This document shows positions 7,471-15,582 of a stretch of DNA of 21,645 nucleotides, piece after piece. Position 1 is the first letter of the stretch. Every line of letters begins with the position of its first letter. This stretch comes from UBA1014 sp964344035. GTDB lineage: Bacteria; SAR324; NAC60-12. Location: NCBI GenBank assembly GCA_964344035.1, contig CAYFLK010000063.1:1-21645 (forward strand), given 5' to 3'. A program made the translations under genes and the position numbers. A model generated the notes under the pieces. The model worked only from the letters and a program-made list of their open reading frames with translations. It did no database searches and had not been told where the DNA came from.

Positions 7471-7653
7471 TCAGTTTTCCTGCAGGTATTTTATAACTTC
7501 ATGAATGGGCTGGGAGATTTCAATCAATGCTGGATTCATACAGCGATACTGAATCCGGTGTTTCATCCTTTCTGGTGAGCAACAAACTTCTGCCAATTTG
7601 TCTTTCACGTAATCCTTCAAACTTGGTTTCAGTAAAATTACCGATTTACACAT
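7471..7653 (-). CDS. Possible 60-residue small protein, unknown function
   Basis: I do not recognise it. It begins MCKSVILLKPSLKDYVKDKL and ends HEVIKYLQEN, with a Cys-Cys pair at 24-25 and a further Cys at 38. The ATG at 7653 is preceded on the minus strand by GGGGGT spaced about 4-5 bases, a fair ribosome binding site. The amino-acid mix is that of a soluble helical protein rather than a random frame, and it fills an otherwise empty gap. An upstream in-frame extension reaches 7782 and would overlap the start of the next plus-strand gene; I think it is spurious. Its reality rests only on composition and the ribosome binding site. Confidence 0.35.
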   Translation of the reverse strand: MCKSVILLKPSLKDYVKDKLAEVCCSPERMKHRIQYRCMNPALIEISQPIHEVIKYLQEN

Positions 7654-7735
7654 GAGTACCCCCATGATATTCACAAAGTATAGAAAAAAACCGCCTGCTG
7701 CCCAGCAAATTTCTTTCCCGTCCGAATAAAATGTG

Positions 7736-8971
7736 ATGAAGAATAACCTCCCTGAAAAAGCCAGGTTGTTGGAAATCCTCAAACAAACCGGGTTTCAAGT
7801 GCCCGACTTCATGTATCTGAGCGCGGGTGATTTTGAAAAGGAGAATTTTACCACCCTGGGTTCCTTTTTGAAGAAATCCTGTGGAAGTTACAAAATCATT
7901 GTCCGCAGTGCTCATCCGCTGGAATCGTTTTACAAGGGTGGCACGTTTGATTCTCTTGAAACAAATGCGGACATTACCGGAGTGAAATACGCGAGAGCAC
8001 GTATTCTAAAACTCGCTCGTACTGCCAAGAGGTTGAATATCCTCAGACAGCAACGCTTTAACAATGCCCCGGAACTGGACCTGGATCAAATGGGAGTGGT
8101 GGTCATGCCTTTTATTGAAGGCGCTCAAGTGATGGCAAAGCAAATCGGCAATCACTGGGAATTCGGTTATACCGGTGATGACAACGAACACATCCAGTCT
8201 GAATCCTACATCACCATCACCCCTCATGATCCGCGCCTGCTGCAAATGTCTGATGATATACAGAAAAAACTCGGGATGCGCAGTGAGATTGAATACATAG
8301 TTTCCCCTCAGGGTGAGATTTACGTGGTGCAGGCCAAAGATATTTCAACTGTTGAAATGCTGGAACCCAACAAGGTCAAACAATCGATTTCCCTGGACGG
8401 AATCCGTCGCTTGCGGCAGCGAAGCAATTACCGTGAAAGGGTGATCTATGTGATGGATAATCCTGCCCTGTACCGGCGCATTATTGAAAGAAGCGAGGAG
8501 TGGCTCAAAAATGGGGATGAGGGTAAAAACACCTTTGAGGACGTACTTCGACTCATCAGCGACTATGAAGCTGAACTGGAATCATTTGCATTGAAATTTG
8601 AACGCTTCGGGGTGCTCGGGCTCAAAATTCGTGTGCCTGAGGATCTGTTCCAGAAAACGAACCATTGTCTTGATGCGAAGCCAAAACAACAGCAAATCTT
8701 GTCGGATGCACTGTACCAGAACCAGTACAAAATTGATTATTTCCTCAGTGAAGCGGACACGGTGATTGCTAAAGACCGATTGCGGCTGAACATGTGCACC
8801 CACACTGCTTATGGCGTGGATACTGTGCGGAATCCCCTGTGGTTCATACACTGGACCCCGGACCACCATGATGAAATTGTGGGGAAATTCAAAAAACTCG
8901 GGTTCAAAACAAGGGACTTGGTCGGCATAGAAATCAATCCGGGAGAAAAACCTCTGATTTACCGCTTATGA
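7736..8971 (+). CDS. Protein with a pyruvate-phosphate-dikinase/PEP-synthase type ATP-binding domain
   Basis: This 411-residue protein carries the ATP-grasp-like nucleotide-binding domain of PPDK/PEP synthase in its first half. The stretch KIIVRSAHPLESFYKGGTFD (53-72) matches the family's conserved Arg-Ser and glycine-rich segment, MPFIEGAQVMAK (124-135) the central strand, and IEYIVSPQGEIYVVQAKDIS (185-204) the closing motif normally ending LQxRPI. The swivelling phospho-His domain and the PEP-binding barrel are absent, so it cannot be a full PEP synthase. The second half (about 210-411) is unrecognised and rich in charged helices. Such stand-alone domains occur in proteins that phosphorylate or ligate other substrates. 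The ATG at 7736 directly follows a GTG at 7733, and neither has a clear ribosome binding site. The neighbouring dioxygenase gene is 355 bases upstream, so co-transcription is uncertain. Confidence 0.7.
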   Translation: MKNNLPEKARLLEILKQTGFQVPDFMYLSAGDFEKENFTTLGSFLKKSCGSYKIIVRSAHPLESFYKGGTFDSLETNADITGVKYARARILKLARTAKRLNILRQQRFNNAPELDLDQMGVVVMPFIEGAQVMAKQIGNHWEFGYTGDDNEHIQSESYITITPHDPRLLQMSDDIQKKLGMRSEIEYIVSPQGEIYVVQAKDISTVEMLEPNKVKQSISLDGIRRLRQRSNYRERVIYVMDNPALYRRIIERSEEWLKNGDEGKNTFEDVLRLISDYEAELESFALKFERFGVLGLKIRVPEDLFQKTNHCLDAKPKQQQILSDALYQNQYKIDYFLSEADTVIAKDRLRLNMCTHTAYGVDTVRNPLWFIHWTPDHHDEIVGKFKKLGFKTRDLVGIEINPGEKPLIYRL

Positions 8972-9063
8972 AATGAACAAAACGCGGGCGGAGGGGTCGG
9001 CCCATTTCCGTTCAGATCAATGGGTGCTGGAATAGCGAGGTGCTCTAATGGCAGCAAGGAAAT

Positions 9064-9255
9064 TCACTTAAAGACATTGCAGGAAAAGGAGGCGGCATAA
9101 AAAACAAAGTAAGCAGTGAAGAATACTGCTGAAACCATGATTATTATTCGATGAAGATTGCTGCCGCCCTCTGCATTGACGGCGCCAATGGGGGGAAGGT
9201 CTTCCGGAACAAGGTCATGAGTTTCAAAGACAATTGGATGGTTCCCCCGTTTCAT
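9064..9255 (-). CDS. Possible 63-residue small membrane protein
   Basis: Reading from ATG 9255 the protein is 63 residues with a soluble acidic N-terminal part (ETHDLVPEDLPPIGAVNAEG, 11-30) and one membrane helix at about 37-56 (IIIMVSAVFFTAYFVFYAAS). The charged-then-hydrophobic design and sensible amino-acid use suggest a real gene, transcribed divergently from the histidine kinase. No ribosome binding site is visible. An alternative ATG at 9306 would add 17 residues and overlap the start of the opposite kinase frame. I recognise no family. The remainder of 8972-9355 holds nothing else I can support. Confidence 0.35.
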   Translation of the reverse strand: MKRGNHPIVFETHDLVPEDLPPIGAVNAEGGSNLHRIIIMVSAVFFTAYFVFYAASFSCNVFK

Positions 9256-9355
9256 TAAAAGGGATGCGGCGCCATCCTTGATTGGGGGATAAATTGAAAT
9301 CCCCATGAGTTCGGAAATAATGCTCTTCCCTTTGAATTTTGTTCGGAGCGGAAAC

Positions 9356-11128
9356 ATGAGTTTCGGCAAGTTAATGCTGCACCTCAAGGGATATTTTATG
9401 TACCTTCCAGGTGAAAGCGGCTCCCCTGTACGGTACATTTCCATGCGCCGGAACATCATCGTCCTGATGATTCTGGTCACATTAATCCCCCTGACCCTGA
9501 TGGCGTTCATCAACTACCACCAGTATCAGACCAGCCTGAAAAACGAGTTGATCCACCCATTGAGATTGCTGACCAGTAAAACCAAGCACTCTTTCGAATT
9601 ATTTCTTGAAGAACGCGCATCAACCATCCGTGCTTTAGCGTCTTCCTACTCCTTTGAGGATTTTTCCGGGGAACAGACGATCAACCGCATATATCGTGTT
9701 TTGAAAAAGGAATTCACCGGGTTTGTCGATCTGGGACTGATCAGTGAAGAGGGGGTGATGCTCAACTATGCGGGGCCGTATGATCTGCGGGGAATAAATT
9801 TCTCAAGTGAGCCATGGTTTCAGGAGGTGATGGTGAGGGGAGTCTGTTGCAGCAACATAGTGCAGGGTGGGTGGGAATATCCCCACATCATCATTTCCGC
9901 GCTCCAGCTTCCCGAAAACGGACCTGCCTGGATCCTGCGCGCAAGCATGGATACGCAACCCTTCAGCACCATGATTTCCGCAATCGGCCTGGGACCGGAG
10001 AGTGATGCTTTCCTGGTTAACAAAACGGGAATCCTGCAGACAAATACAAAGTTTTACGGCAGTGTAATGGAGACTGTCACCCTTTCCATTCCGTCCGGAG
10101 GTCAGGAGGCACGGGTGCTGGAAACAGCAGATCAACGGGGACGTGAGATCCTGCTTGCATACGCCCATTTCGCCAAGTCCGATTACACTTTGGTAATCAT
10201 CAGGCCCCGCGGGGTTTTGATGGAACCCTGGTTTGTGTTGCAAAGCGAAATGCTGCTCGTGTTTGTGTTCGGCATCGCATTGATCATACTTGTTTCCATC
10301 AAGCTTTCCGACACGCTAGTGCAGCGCATCCGCGATGCGGATGAAAAACGTGAAACCGCTTTCCGGGAACTGGAATACAGCCATAAACTCTCATCGATAG
10401 GCAGGCTTGCGGCGGGAGTTGCTCATGAAGTCAACAACCCGCTTGCCATCATCAATGAAAAAGTCGGATTGATCCGTGACCTGATTGAATGCGCAAACGA
10501 TGACCTGGACCTGGACCAGGCAGTGGAAAACCCATCTGCACTCATCAATGAACCGGACTGCAAAATCTACAGCCTCACCGATGAAATCCTCAATTCTGTT
10601 GTCCGCTGCAAAACAATCACTCACCGCCTGCTGGGGTTTGCGAGGCGCATGGAAGTCACCACTCAATCTCTGGACCTTAATGAGTTATTAAGGGAAGTCT
10701 GGGGTTATCTTGATAAGGAAGCCCTTTACAAAAAGGTCAGTGTTGATTTCCGCATGGCAGAGGAAGGGATGATGATCGAATCAGACCGGGGTCAGCTGCA
10801 GCAAGTGTTCTTCAATATCTTCACCAATGCTCTTGAAGCAGTGGAAGAACACGGCAGCATCGTTTTGTCAACCTGGGAGGAAAATCCGGAAACAGTCGGT
10901 ATTTCAATCCAGGATGATGGAGAAGGCATTTCTCCGGAAAACCTTGAAAGGATCTTTGACCCTTTCTTTTCCACCCGGCAAAAGTATGGAACCGGACTGG
11001 GCTTGAGCATTACTTACGGCATCATCAAGAAACTGGGAGGTGAAATCCAGGTGCAAAGCACTCTGGGAGAAGGCTCAAAGTTCACCGTGCATTTGCTGAA
11101 ACAATCCAGGCCAAAGGGCGGAGAATGA
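9356..11128 (+). CDS. Membrane sensor histidine kinase with a periplasmic Cache-like domain
   Basis: This 590-residue kinase likely senses a small molecule outside the membrane and phosphorylates the receivers encoded next to it. Two membrane helices (about 32-53 and 296-315) flank a periplasmic domain of about 240 residues of the dCache/PDC type (FVDLGLISEEGV, 123-134; WILRASMDT, 192-200). A short linker leads to the dimerisation domain with phospho-His357 in GVAHEVNNPLAIINE. The ATPase has its N-box (QQVFFNIFTNALEAV, 482-496), G1 (DDGEGIS, 520-526) and G2 (GTGLGLS, 545-551), all intact. Start choice: ATG 9356 has GGAG (9345-9348) spaced 7 bases, and relatives carry a similar short N-terminal segment; ATG 9398 with AAGGG at 9386-9390 is a good alternative. 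No PAS or HAMP domain is seen. The stop is one base from the next gene's start. The general architecture is one I associate with Desulfobacterota. Confidence 0.93.
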   Translation: MSFGKLMLHLKGYFMYLPGESGSPVRYISMRRNIIVLMILVTLIPLTLMAFINYHQYQTSLKNELIHPLRLLTSKTKHSFELFLEERASTIRALASSYSFEDFSGEQTINRIYRVLKKEFTGFVDLGLISEEGVMLNYAGPYDLRGINFSSEPWFQEVMVRGVCCSNIVQGGWEYPHIIISALQLPENGPAWILRASMDTQPFSTMISAIGLGPESDAFLVNKTGILQTNTKFYGSVMETVTLSIPSGGQEARVLETADQRGREILLAYAHFAKSDYTLVIIRPRGVLMEPWFVLQSEMLLVFVFGIALIILVSIKLSDTLVQRIRDADEKRETAFRELEYSHKLSSIGRLAAGVAHEVNNPLAIINEKVGLIRDLIECANDDLDLDQAVENPSALINEPDCKIYSLTDEILNSVVRCKTITHRLLGFARRMEVTTQSLDLNELLREVWGYLDKEALYKKVSVDFRMAEEGMMIESDRGQLQQVFFNIFTNALEAVEEHGSIVLSTWEENPETVGISIQDDGEGISPENLERIFDPFFSTRQKYGTGLGLSITYGIIKKLGGEIQVQSTLGEGSKFTVHLLKQSRPKGGE

Positions 11129-11129
11129 C

Positions 11130-11495
11130 ATGAAGACACCAAAAATATTACTGGTGGACGATGAAAATGAATTTGTCACCACCCTCTCTGAACGACTGGA
11201 ACTGCGAGGAATTCAGGTGGCAAGTGCCATGAACGGGGATGCCGCCCTGAAAGCCATACAACAGGCGCCTCCGGACGTGGTCGTGATGGACGTGCTGATG
11301 CCCGGGATCAACGGTCTTGAGGTGTTGAAACAGATAAAAGACTGCAATCCGCAAATACAGGTGATCCTGCTTTCCGGCCGGGGTTCTTCATGGGAAGGGG
11401 AGGAAGGGGTCCGGCTCGGGGCGTTTGATTACATGATCAAGCCTGTCGACATTGACCAACTGATAGAGAAAATGAACCGTGCAGCCGGAAGGTGA
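11130..11495 (+). CDS. Receiver-only response regulator (first of three)
   Basis: A 121-residue CheY-like receiver with no output domain. The acidic pocket is Asp10-Asp11, the phosphoryl acceptor is Asp54 (VVMDVLMPG), the switch Ser is Ser82 and the conserved Lys is Lys104 (KPVD). It begins one base after the kinase stop and shares its ribosome binding region, so it is very probably the kinase's direct partner. Lacking a DNA-binding domain, it must act through protein contact, relay to the next proteins, or as a phosphate sink. Confidence 0.95.
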   Translation: MKTPKILLVDDENEFVTTLSERLELRGIQVASAMNGDAALKAIQQAPPDVVVMDVLMPGINGLEVLKQIKDCNPQIQVILLSGRGSSWEGEEGVRLGAFDYMIKPVDIDQLIEKMNRAAGR

Positions 11496-11539
11496 GCACA
11501 TGAAAAGCGGGATCCTGAACCCTGTTCGATTAACTTGAG

Positions 11540-12247
11540 ATGAATCTTAATGCACATCCGATGTCTGAAAAATTAAATCGAGAACTGGCTTTTTTCGGCA
11601 AACTGACTGCTGCATGCACACATGAAATGCAAAATGTGCTGGCCATCATTCGTGAATCAGCGGGACTGCTTGAGGACCTGGTTTCTCTCAATCCTGAAGA
11701 GTCTGTTCCGCATTCCGCACATATCAGGAAAACCGTTTCTCAGGTACAAAACCAGGTGGGGCGGGGAGTGGAACTGATCACCAGGCTCAACCGGTTTGCA
11801 CACTCACCGGACCTCACATATAAGAAACTAAACGTCTTTGAGGAAGCGGAACTGGTTGTTGCCATGTCTCAGCGTTTTACGGCCTCACATCTTGTCACGG
11901 TTTCAGTTTCCGGCTGTGATGGAGAACAAGGGGCGGAATTATATGTGAAAGCAAACCCGGTTCATCTGCAGATGGTTTTGTTTGATGCAATTCAATGCTG
12001 CCTGGCGGGCCTCACTCACCGTTGCATGATTGAAATTCGTATATGGATCCGCGGATCCGAATTAGTCATTGCTTTTCAGTGTCGGGGGGAAGAAATACCG
12101 GGCTGGGGAAGTTTTAGCACTCAGTTGACAGATGCAGCTGAATGGAAGAAGTTGGAATCAACTGTAATGGAGATGGGTGGGAGGCTGGAACTGGAGGAGG
12201 ATTCATACGCGCTGCAGTTGGTCATTCCCGAATACAATGCTGTATAA
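11540..12247 (+). CDS. Short histidine-kinase-like protein with a degenerate ATPase domain
   Basis: This 235-residue soluble protein has a dimerisation/phosphotransfer domain with the H-box TAACTHEMQNVLAII (His28), followed by a helical stretch and an ATPase-like region of about 110 residues. The ATPase lacks its hallmarks: the N-box position reads VLFDAIQCCLAGL with no Asn, the Asp-x-Gly-x-Gly box is absent (IAFQCRGEEIPGWG), and no G2 box is found. It therefore probably cannot autophosphorylate, but His28 could accept phosphate from a receiver and pass it on, as a histidine phosphotransfer protein does. It lies between two receivers (44 bases after the first). The start has no strong ribosome binding site; ATG 11561 is an alternative. 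Role inferred, not shown. Confidence 0.75.
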   Translation: MNLNAHPMSEKLNRELAFFGKLTAACTHEMQNVLAIIRESAGLLEDLVSLNPEESVPHSAHIRKTVSQVQNQVGRGVELITRLNRFAHSPDLTYKKLNVFEEAELVVAMSQRFTASHLVTVSVSGCDGEQGAELYVKANPVHLQMVLFDAIQCCLAGLTHRCMIEIRIWIRGSELVIAFQCRGEEIPGWGSFSTQLTDAAEWKKLESTVMEMGGRLELEEDSYALQLVIPEYNAV

Positions 12248-12270
12248 ACAGTGTCGGTTACCGGATGTTT

Positions 12271-12285
12271 GAAGCCGGTGGCTTC
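12271..12285 (+). other. Small hairpin upstream of the second receiver gene
   Basis: GAAGCC (12271-12276) and GGCTTC (12280-12285) form a perfect six-pair stem with a three-base loop, followed by CGGAAAAATAAATTC, which is not a T-run on the plus strand. It lies in the 151-base gap between the degenerate kinase and the second receiver and might influence message processing or expression; otherwise the gap shows nothing. Confidence 0.25.
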
Positions 12286-12401
12286 CGGAAAAATAAATTC
12301 TGCAACAGAAAACCCGGTGCAGCCGGAAAACATGGCTGGGAGAAACTGAATGAAGCTTTTGACCTTCAAAGACAATACTTTAACGCAACCACGGAGAAAT
12401 G

Positions 12402-12875
12402 ATGAAAGAGACTAAAAAGGAACAAATCAAAGTGCTGCTGGTTGATGACGAAGAAGAATTCGTAAAAACTCTTTCTGAACGTATCCGCTTGAGAAATCTG
12501 GGTTCGGATGTCGCATTCGACGGGGAAAAAGCACTGGAGCGAATCGAGGAGGAAACACCGGATGTGATGGTGCTTGACCTGAAAATGCCCGGGATGGACG
12601 GAATGGAGGTGCTGAAAAAGGTGAAGCAGGCCTATCCTGATGTGGAAGTGGTGATGCTGACGGGGCATGGATCGGATGAGGACGAACAGGAAGCACGACG
12701 CCTTGGTGCTTTCGAATACCTGCAAAAACCCTCAGGGATTGAAAAAATCATCGATTCCGTTAAACGCGCATACAGGAAGGCAATGAATTCCGCGGTTGCC
12801 GGAACTTTCGCGGAAGCCGGGGAATTTGAAACCGCGAGGAAGATGATGGACGAAGAAGAGCGAGACGAAAAATGA
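12402..12875 (+). CDS. Receiver-only response regulator (second of three) with a charged C-terminal tail
   Basis: A 157-residue protein with a receiver at about 10-125: acidic pair Asp15-Asp16, phosphoryl acceptor Asp59 (MVLDLKMPG), switch Thr87 (TGHG) and Lys109 (QKPSG). The last ~32 residues (SAVAGTF to the end) form a charged helical tail rich in Glu and Arg with no known fold. Start: GGAG at 12393-12396 favours ATG 12402 over the ATG three bases earlier. The stop overlaps the next start by four bases (ATGA), so the two are translationally coupled. Confidence 0.93.
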   Translation: MKETKKEQIKVLLVDDEEEFVKTLSERIRLRNLGSDVAFDGEKALERIEEETPDVMVLDLKMPGMDGMEVLKKVKQAYPDVEVVMLTGHGSDEDEQEARRLGAFEYLQKPSGIEKIIDSVKRAYRKAMNSAVAGTFAEAGEFETARKMMDEEERDEK

Positions 12876-13297
12876 TACGGGTGCTGTTAGCCGATGATGA
12901 AAAGGAATTCGTCGAAACCCTGGCCAGCCGGCTTGAGGTGCGGGGGATGGAAGTCGACACGGCGCTGAATGGTGAATCAGCGGTGGAGCAGATCCGTGCC
13001 AATGGATTTGACGTGGTGATTCTTGATGTGCTGATGCCCGGCAAAAACGGTATTGAAACATTGAAGGAAATCAAAAACATAAATCCGCTGTTGCAGGTGA
13101 TCATGCTGACTGGCCACGGTACCGTGCAGACTGGGATTGAAGGCATGAAACTCGGCGCATACGACTACCTGATGAAACCGACTGATACGCGTGAATTGGT
13201 GGAAAAAATCAACAGGGCTTACGAAGTTAAATCTGAACACGAACAACGTATCCGGCAGGCTGAAATCGACAACATCATTAAACATCGTGGATGGTAA
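12872..13297 (+). CDS. Receiver-only response regulator (third of three)
   Basis: A 141-residue receiver with acidic pair Asp8-Asp9, phosphoryl acceptor Asp52 (VILDVLMPG), a TGHGT switch region and the conserved Lys in MKPTD. A short basic/charged C-terminal helix (about 118-141) follows, without an output domain. It overlaps the preceding receiver by four bases and lies 101 bases before the transporter gene. Its similarity to the first two receivers (the shared stretch ending LMPG plus GLEVLK/GIETLK) suggests local duplication. Confidence 0.94.
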   Translation: MIRVLLADDEKEFVETLASRLEVRGMEVDTALNGESAVEQIRANGFDVVILDVLMPGKNGIETLKEIKNINPLLQVIMLTGHGTVQTGIEGMKLGAYDYLMKPTDTRELVEKINRAYEVKSEHEQRIRQAEIDNIIKHRGW

Positions 13298-13398
13298 ACA
13301 GCAACCCTGTGGAGCATGTTTTTGAAAATATAGGGAATGGTCTTTGCCGACAGCGAGGTTCCGTGGCGAAGCATTTCCTGGTTGAGCAAAACTGAAGT

Positions 13399-14886
13399 AT
13401 GAACGAAGCGGTTATTAGGACCAAGTTGCAGCAGCAGGCTGATGAATTCGACTGGCAACGGGTTTTATGCCTCTGCCTGGGAATGCTGTTGTTTATCATT
13501 GTCTATTATGCTCCTCCGTTTCCGGATGCAATAGACCCCACGGGAAAACACTTCAGCCTCACCCGTGAGGGAAAAGGGGCATTGGGCATCTTCCTGCTTG
13601 CGGCTACCTGGTGGGTTTTCGAAGTGGTTCCCATCGGGGTGACCAGCCTGGCGATTGGAGTGCTGCAGGTGTTGTTTCTGATCCGGCCCGCCGATGTCGC
13701 GTTCGGCAATTTCATGGCCCCTTCAGTGATGTTTATCTACGCGTCAATCATCATCGGACAGGTGTTCACCAAAACGGGCCTGACCCAGCGCTTAGCGTAC
13801 AAGATGCTGGCGATAGTGGGTGAAAGGACCAGCATGATCTATCTGGGCTGTTTCTTCATCACCGCCGCACTGACCCACATCATGGCCCATACCGCCGTGG
13901 CCGCGACCATTTTTCCCATGCTGATGACGGTTTACGCATTATACGGTGAGGGGAAGAAACCGACTCGATTCGGAAAGGGACTGTTTATCGGCATGGCATA
14001 TGTCGCCGGTGCAGGAAGCATCGTTACCCTGCTGGGCGCGGCACGGGGTGCGGTGGCGATTGGGTTCTTCAGGGACATTGTCGGGGATCCGATTTCCTTT
14101 TTCCATTTGAGCTATTACATGTTTCCCGTGGGGTGGTTAATGACCTTCCTGCTGTGGGCATTCTTCATGTTTTTTTTCCGCCCTGAAAAAAGCATGATCC
14201 CGGGGTTGAAAAAGAAATCGTTGAATTTGCTGGCCGCACTGGGACCGGTTTCCCGCAAGGAAATCCTTGCTGCTTCAATCATCTTTGCTTGCATCCTGGT
14301 GATGTCCCTGCAGTCGTTCCTGCCGATGCTCAAGGTAATCAACAAGTCCGCGATTATCCTCGTCTCCAGCATCCTGTTTTTTGTCTTCAAAATCCTCGAT
14401 ATTGAGGACCTTGAGAAAATACCATGGAATATCATCCTGCTGTTTGCCGGCGCCATGAGCATCGGGTTTTGCCTGTGGGAAACAGGTGCGGCACAGTGGT
14501 TGGCGGTTTATTGGCTGGACCTGTTCAAGGAGGCAAGTTGGATCGTTTTTGTCATGGGTGTCGCGTTTTTTGTGATGATTATGACCAACGTCATCATGAA
14601 CGTCGCGGCAATTGCAATTACACTGCCGGTGGCGCTGGTCCTCACTACCTACCTGGGAGTCGCGCCTGAAGTCGTCCTGTTTGCTTCGCTGGCAACTGCC
14701 GGGATGCCGTTTCTACTGCTTGTCGGTGCTGCGCCGAACGCCATTGCCTATGAATCACGGCAGTTCACTACCGGGGAGTTTTTCCTTTACGGTATACCCG
14801 CCAGCCTCCTGCTGATGCTGGTGATTGCATTTGCCGCCTGGTTTTTGTGGCCCCTGATGGGAATGCCGGTGATGGCTGCAAACTGA
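13399..14886 (+). CDS. DASS/SLC13-family sodium:anion symporter
   Basis: A 495-residue inner-membrane carrier of the divalent anion:Na+ symporter family, which imports dicarboxylates, sulfate or related anions. About eleven to twelve hydrophobic segments are visible from residue 22 to 486. The family has two Ser-Asn-Thr-type hairpin motifs; here the first is replaced (LTHIMAHTAVAATIFPM, 159-175, with Ala-His-Thr at 163-165) and the second reads MTNVIMNVAAIAITLPV (395-411), followed by GAAPNAIAYES, the usual Pro-Asn-Ala-Ile signature. The altered first motif argues against a standard citrate/succinate carrier. Its place after the kinase and receivers, and before the oxidoreductase genes, suggests it supplies the pathway's substrate. 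The ribosome binding site is weak. Cationic-rich loop at 262-275 is cytoplasmic by the positive-inside rule. Confidence 0.9.
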   Translation: MNEAVIRTKLQQQADEFDWQRVLCLCLGMLLFIIVYYAPPFPDAIDPTGKHFSLTREGKGALGIFLLAATWWVFEVVPIGVTSLAIGVLQVLFLIRPADVAFGNFMAPSVMFIYASIIIGQVFTKTGLTQRLAYKMLAIVGERTSMIYLGCFFITAALTHIMAHTAVAATIFPMLMTVYALYGEGKKPTRFGKGLFIGMAYVAGAGSIVTLLGAARGAVAIGFFRDIVGDPISFFHLSYYMFPVGWLMTFLLWAFFMFFFRPEKSMIPGLKKKSLNLLAALGPVSRKEILAASIIFACILVMSLQSFLPMLKVINKSAIILVSSILFFVFKILDIEDLEKIPWNIILLFAGAMSIGFCLWETGAAQWLAVYWLDLFKEASWIVFVMGVAFFVMIMTNVIMNVAAIAITLPVALVLTTYLGVAPEVVLFASLATAGMPFLLLVGAAPNAIAYESRQFTTGEFFLYGIPASLLLMLVIAFAAWFLWPLMGMPVMAAN

Positions 14887-14952
14887 TGAAAACGGAATTC
14901 GCCGGGGAGATAAAGTGCATACATTCATTAATTGATCAACAGGGAGAAGGTC

Positions 14953-15546
14953 ATGGTAGTAAGCACAAGTAAAGAACTGAAACGTCTGGGGATTGGCAAA
15001 AAAATCCGAACTCTGCGTGAAGAAAAACAGATTCCTATGGAGACGCTTGCGGAAACAGTGGACCTCAAACCCGCTCTGCTGTCTCAGATTGAAAATGACG
15101 TCGTACCCCCTACCCTGGCGACCTTGCTGAATATTGCCCATGAACTGGGGGTGCAGGTTGATCATTTCTTCATCCAGGAAACCGCGCTGGAAAAAGTAGA
15201 ATTGACACGGGTGAATGAACGCTTGAAAGTCGCCAAAAGCAGGGAATCCGATCAGGCGCGCATGACATATAATTACCAGGCCCTGGCATATCGTCTGAAA
15301 GGGAAACGAATGGAACCTTTTTTGGTGGAGTTCGATTCATCAATTGATGAAAAACTTGTCCCCCTGTCTCATGACGGAGAAGAATTCTGCTACTGCCTGG
15401 AAGGACAGATCGAGTTCATCACCGATGAAAAAAGGATCGTCCTGCAGCCTGGAGATTCGCTGTATTATTACTCCAAAACACCGCATGTCCTCAGGGGCAT
15501 CGGCCCCGGAAAACCCAAGGGAATTTTTGTGCTGCTCCCAGAGTGA
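14953..15546 (+). CDS. XRE-family transcription regulator with a cupin sensor domain
   Basis: This 197-residue protein has an XRE-type helix-turn-helix at about 11-72 (KKIRTLREEKQIPMETLAET, then LLSQIENDVVPPTLATLLNI) and a cupin at about 110-197 with SHDGEEFCYCLEGQIEF (139-155) and GDSLYYYSKTPHV (167-179), the His residues of which could bind metal or ligand. Proteins of this type usually bind their own upstream region and respond to a small metabolite. The start at ATG 14953 follows AGGGAGAAGG (14941-14950), a strong ribosome binding site; a longer frame from TTG 14932 is less likely. It stands 66 bases after the transporter and 36 bases before the oxidoreductase genes, so it probably regulates both, which is inference. 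Confidence 0.92.
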   Translation: MVVSTSKELKRLGIGKKIRTLREEKQIPMETLAETVDLKPALLSQIENDVVPPTLATLLNIAHELGVQVDHFFIQETALEKVELTRVNERLKVAKSRESDQARMTYNYQALAYRLKGKRMEPFLVEFDSSIDEKLVPLSHDGEEFCYCLEGQIEFITDEKRIVLQPGDSLYYYSKTPHVLRGIGPGKPKGIFVLLPE

Positions 15547-15582
15547 TAAGGAGTACGGGCTTTCATTCAAGCGGAGGTGATG

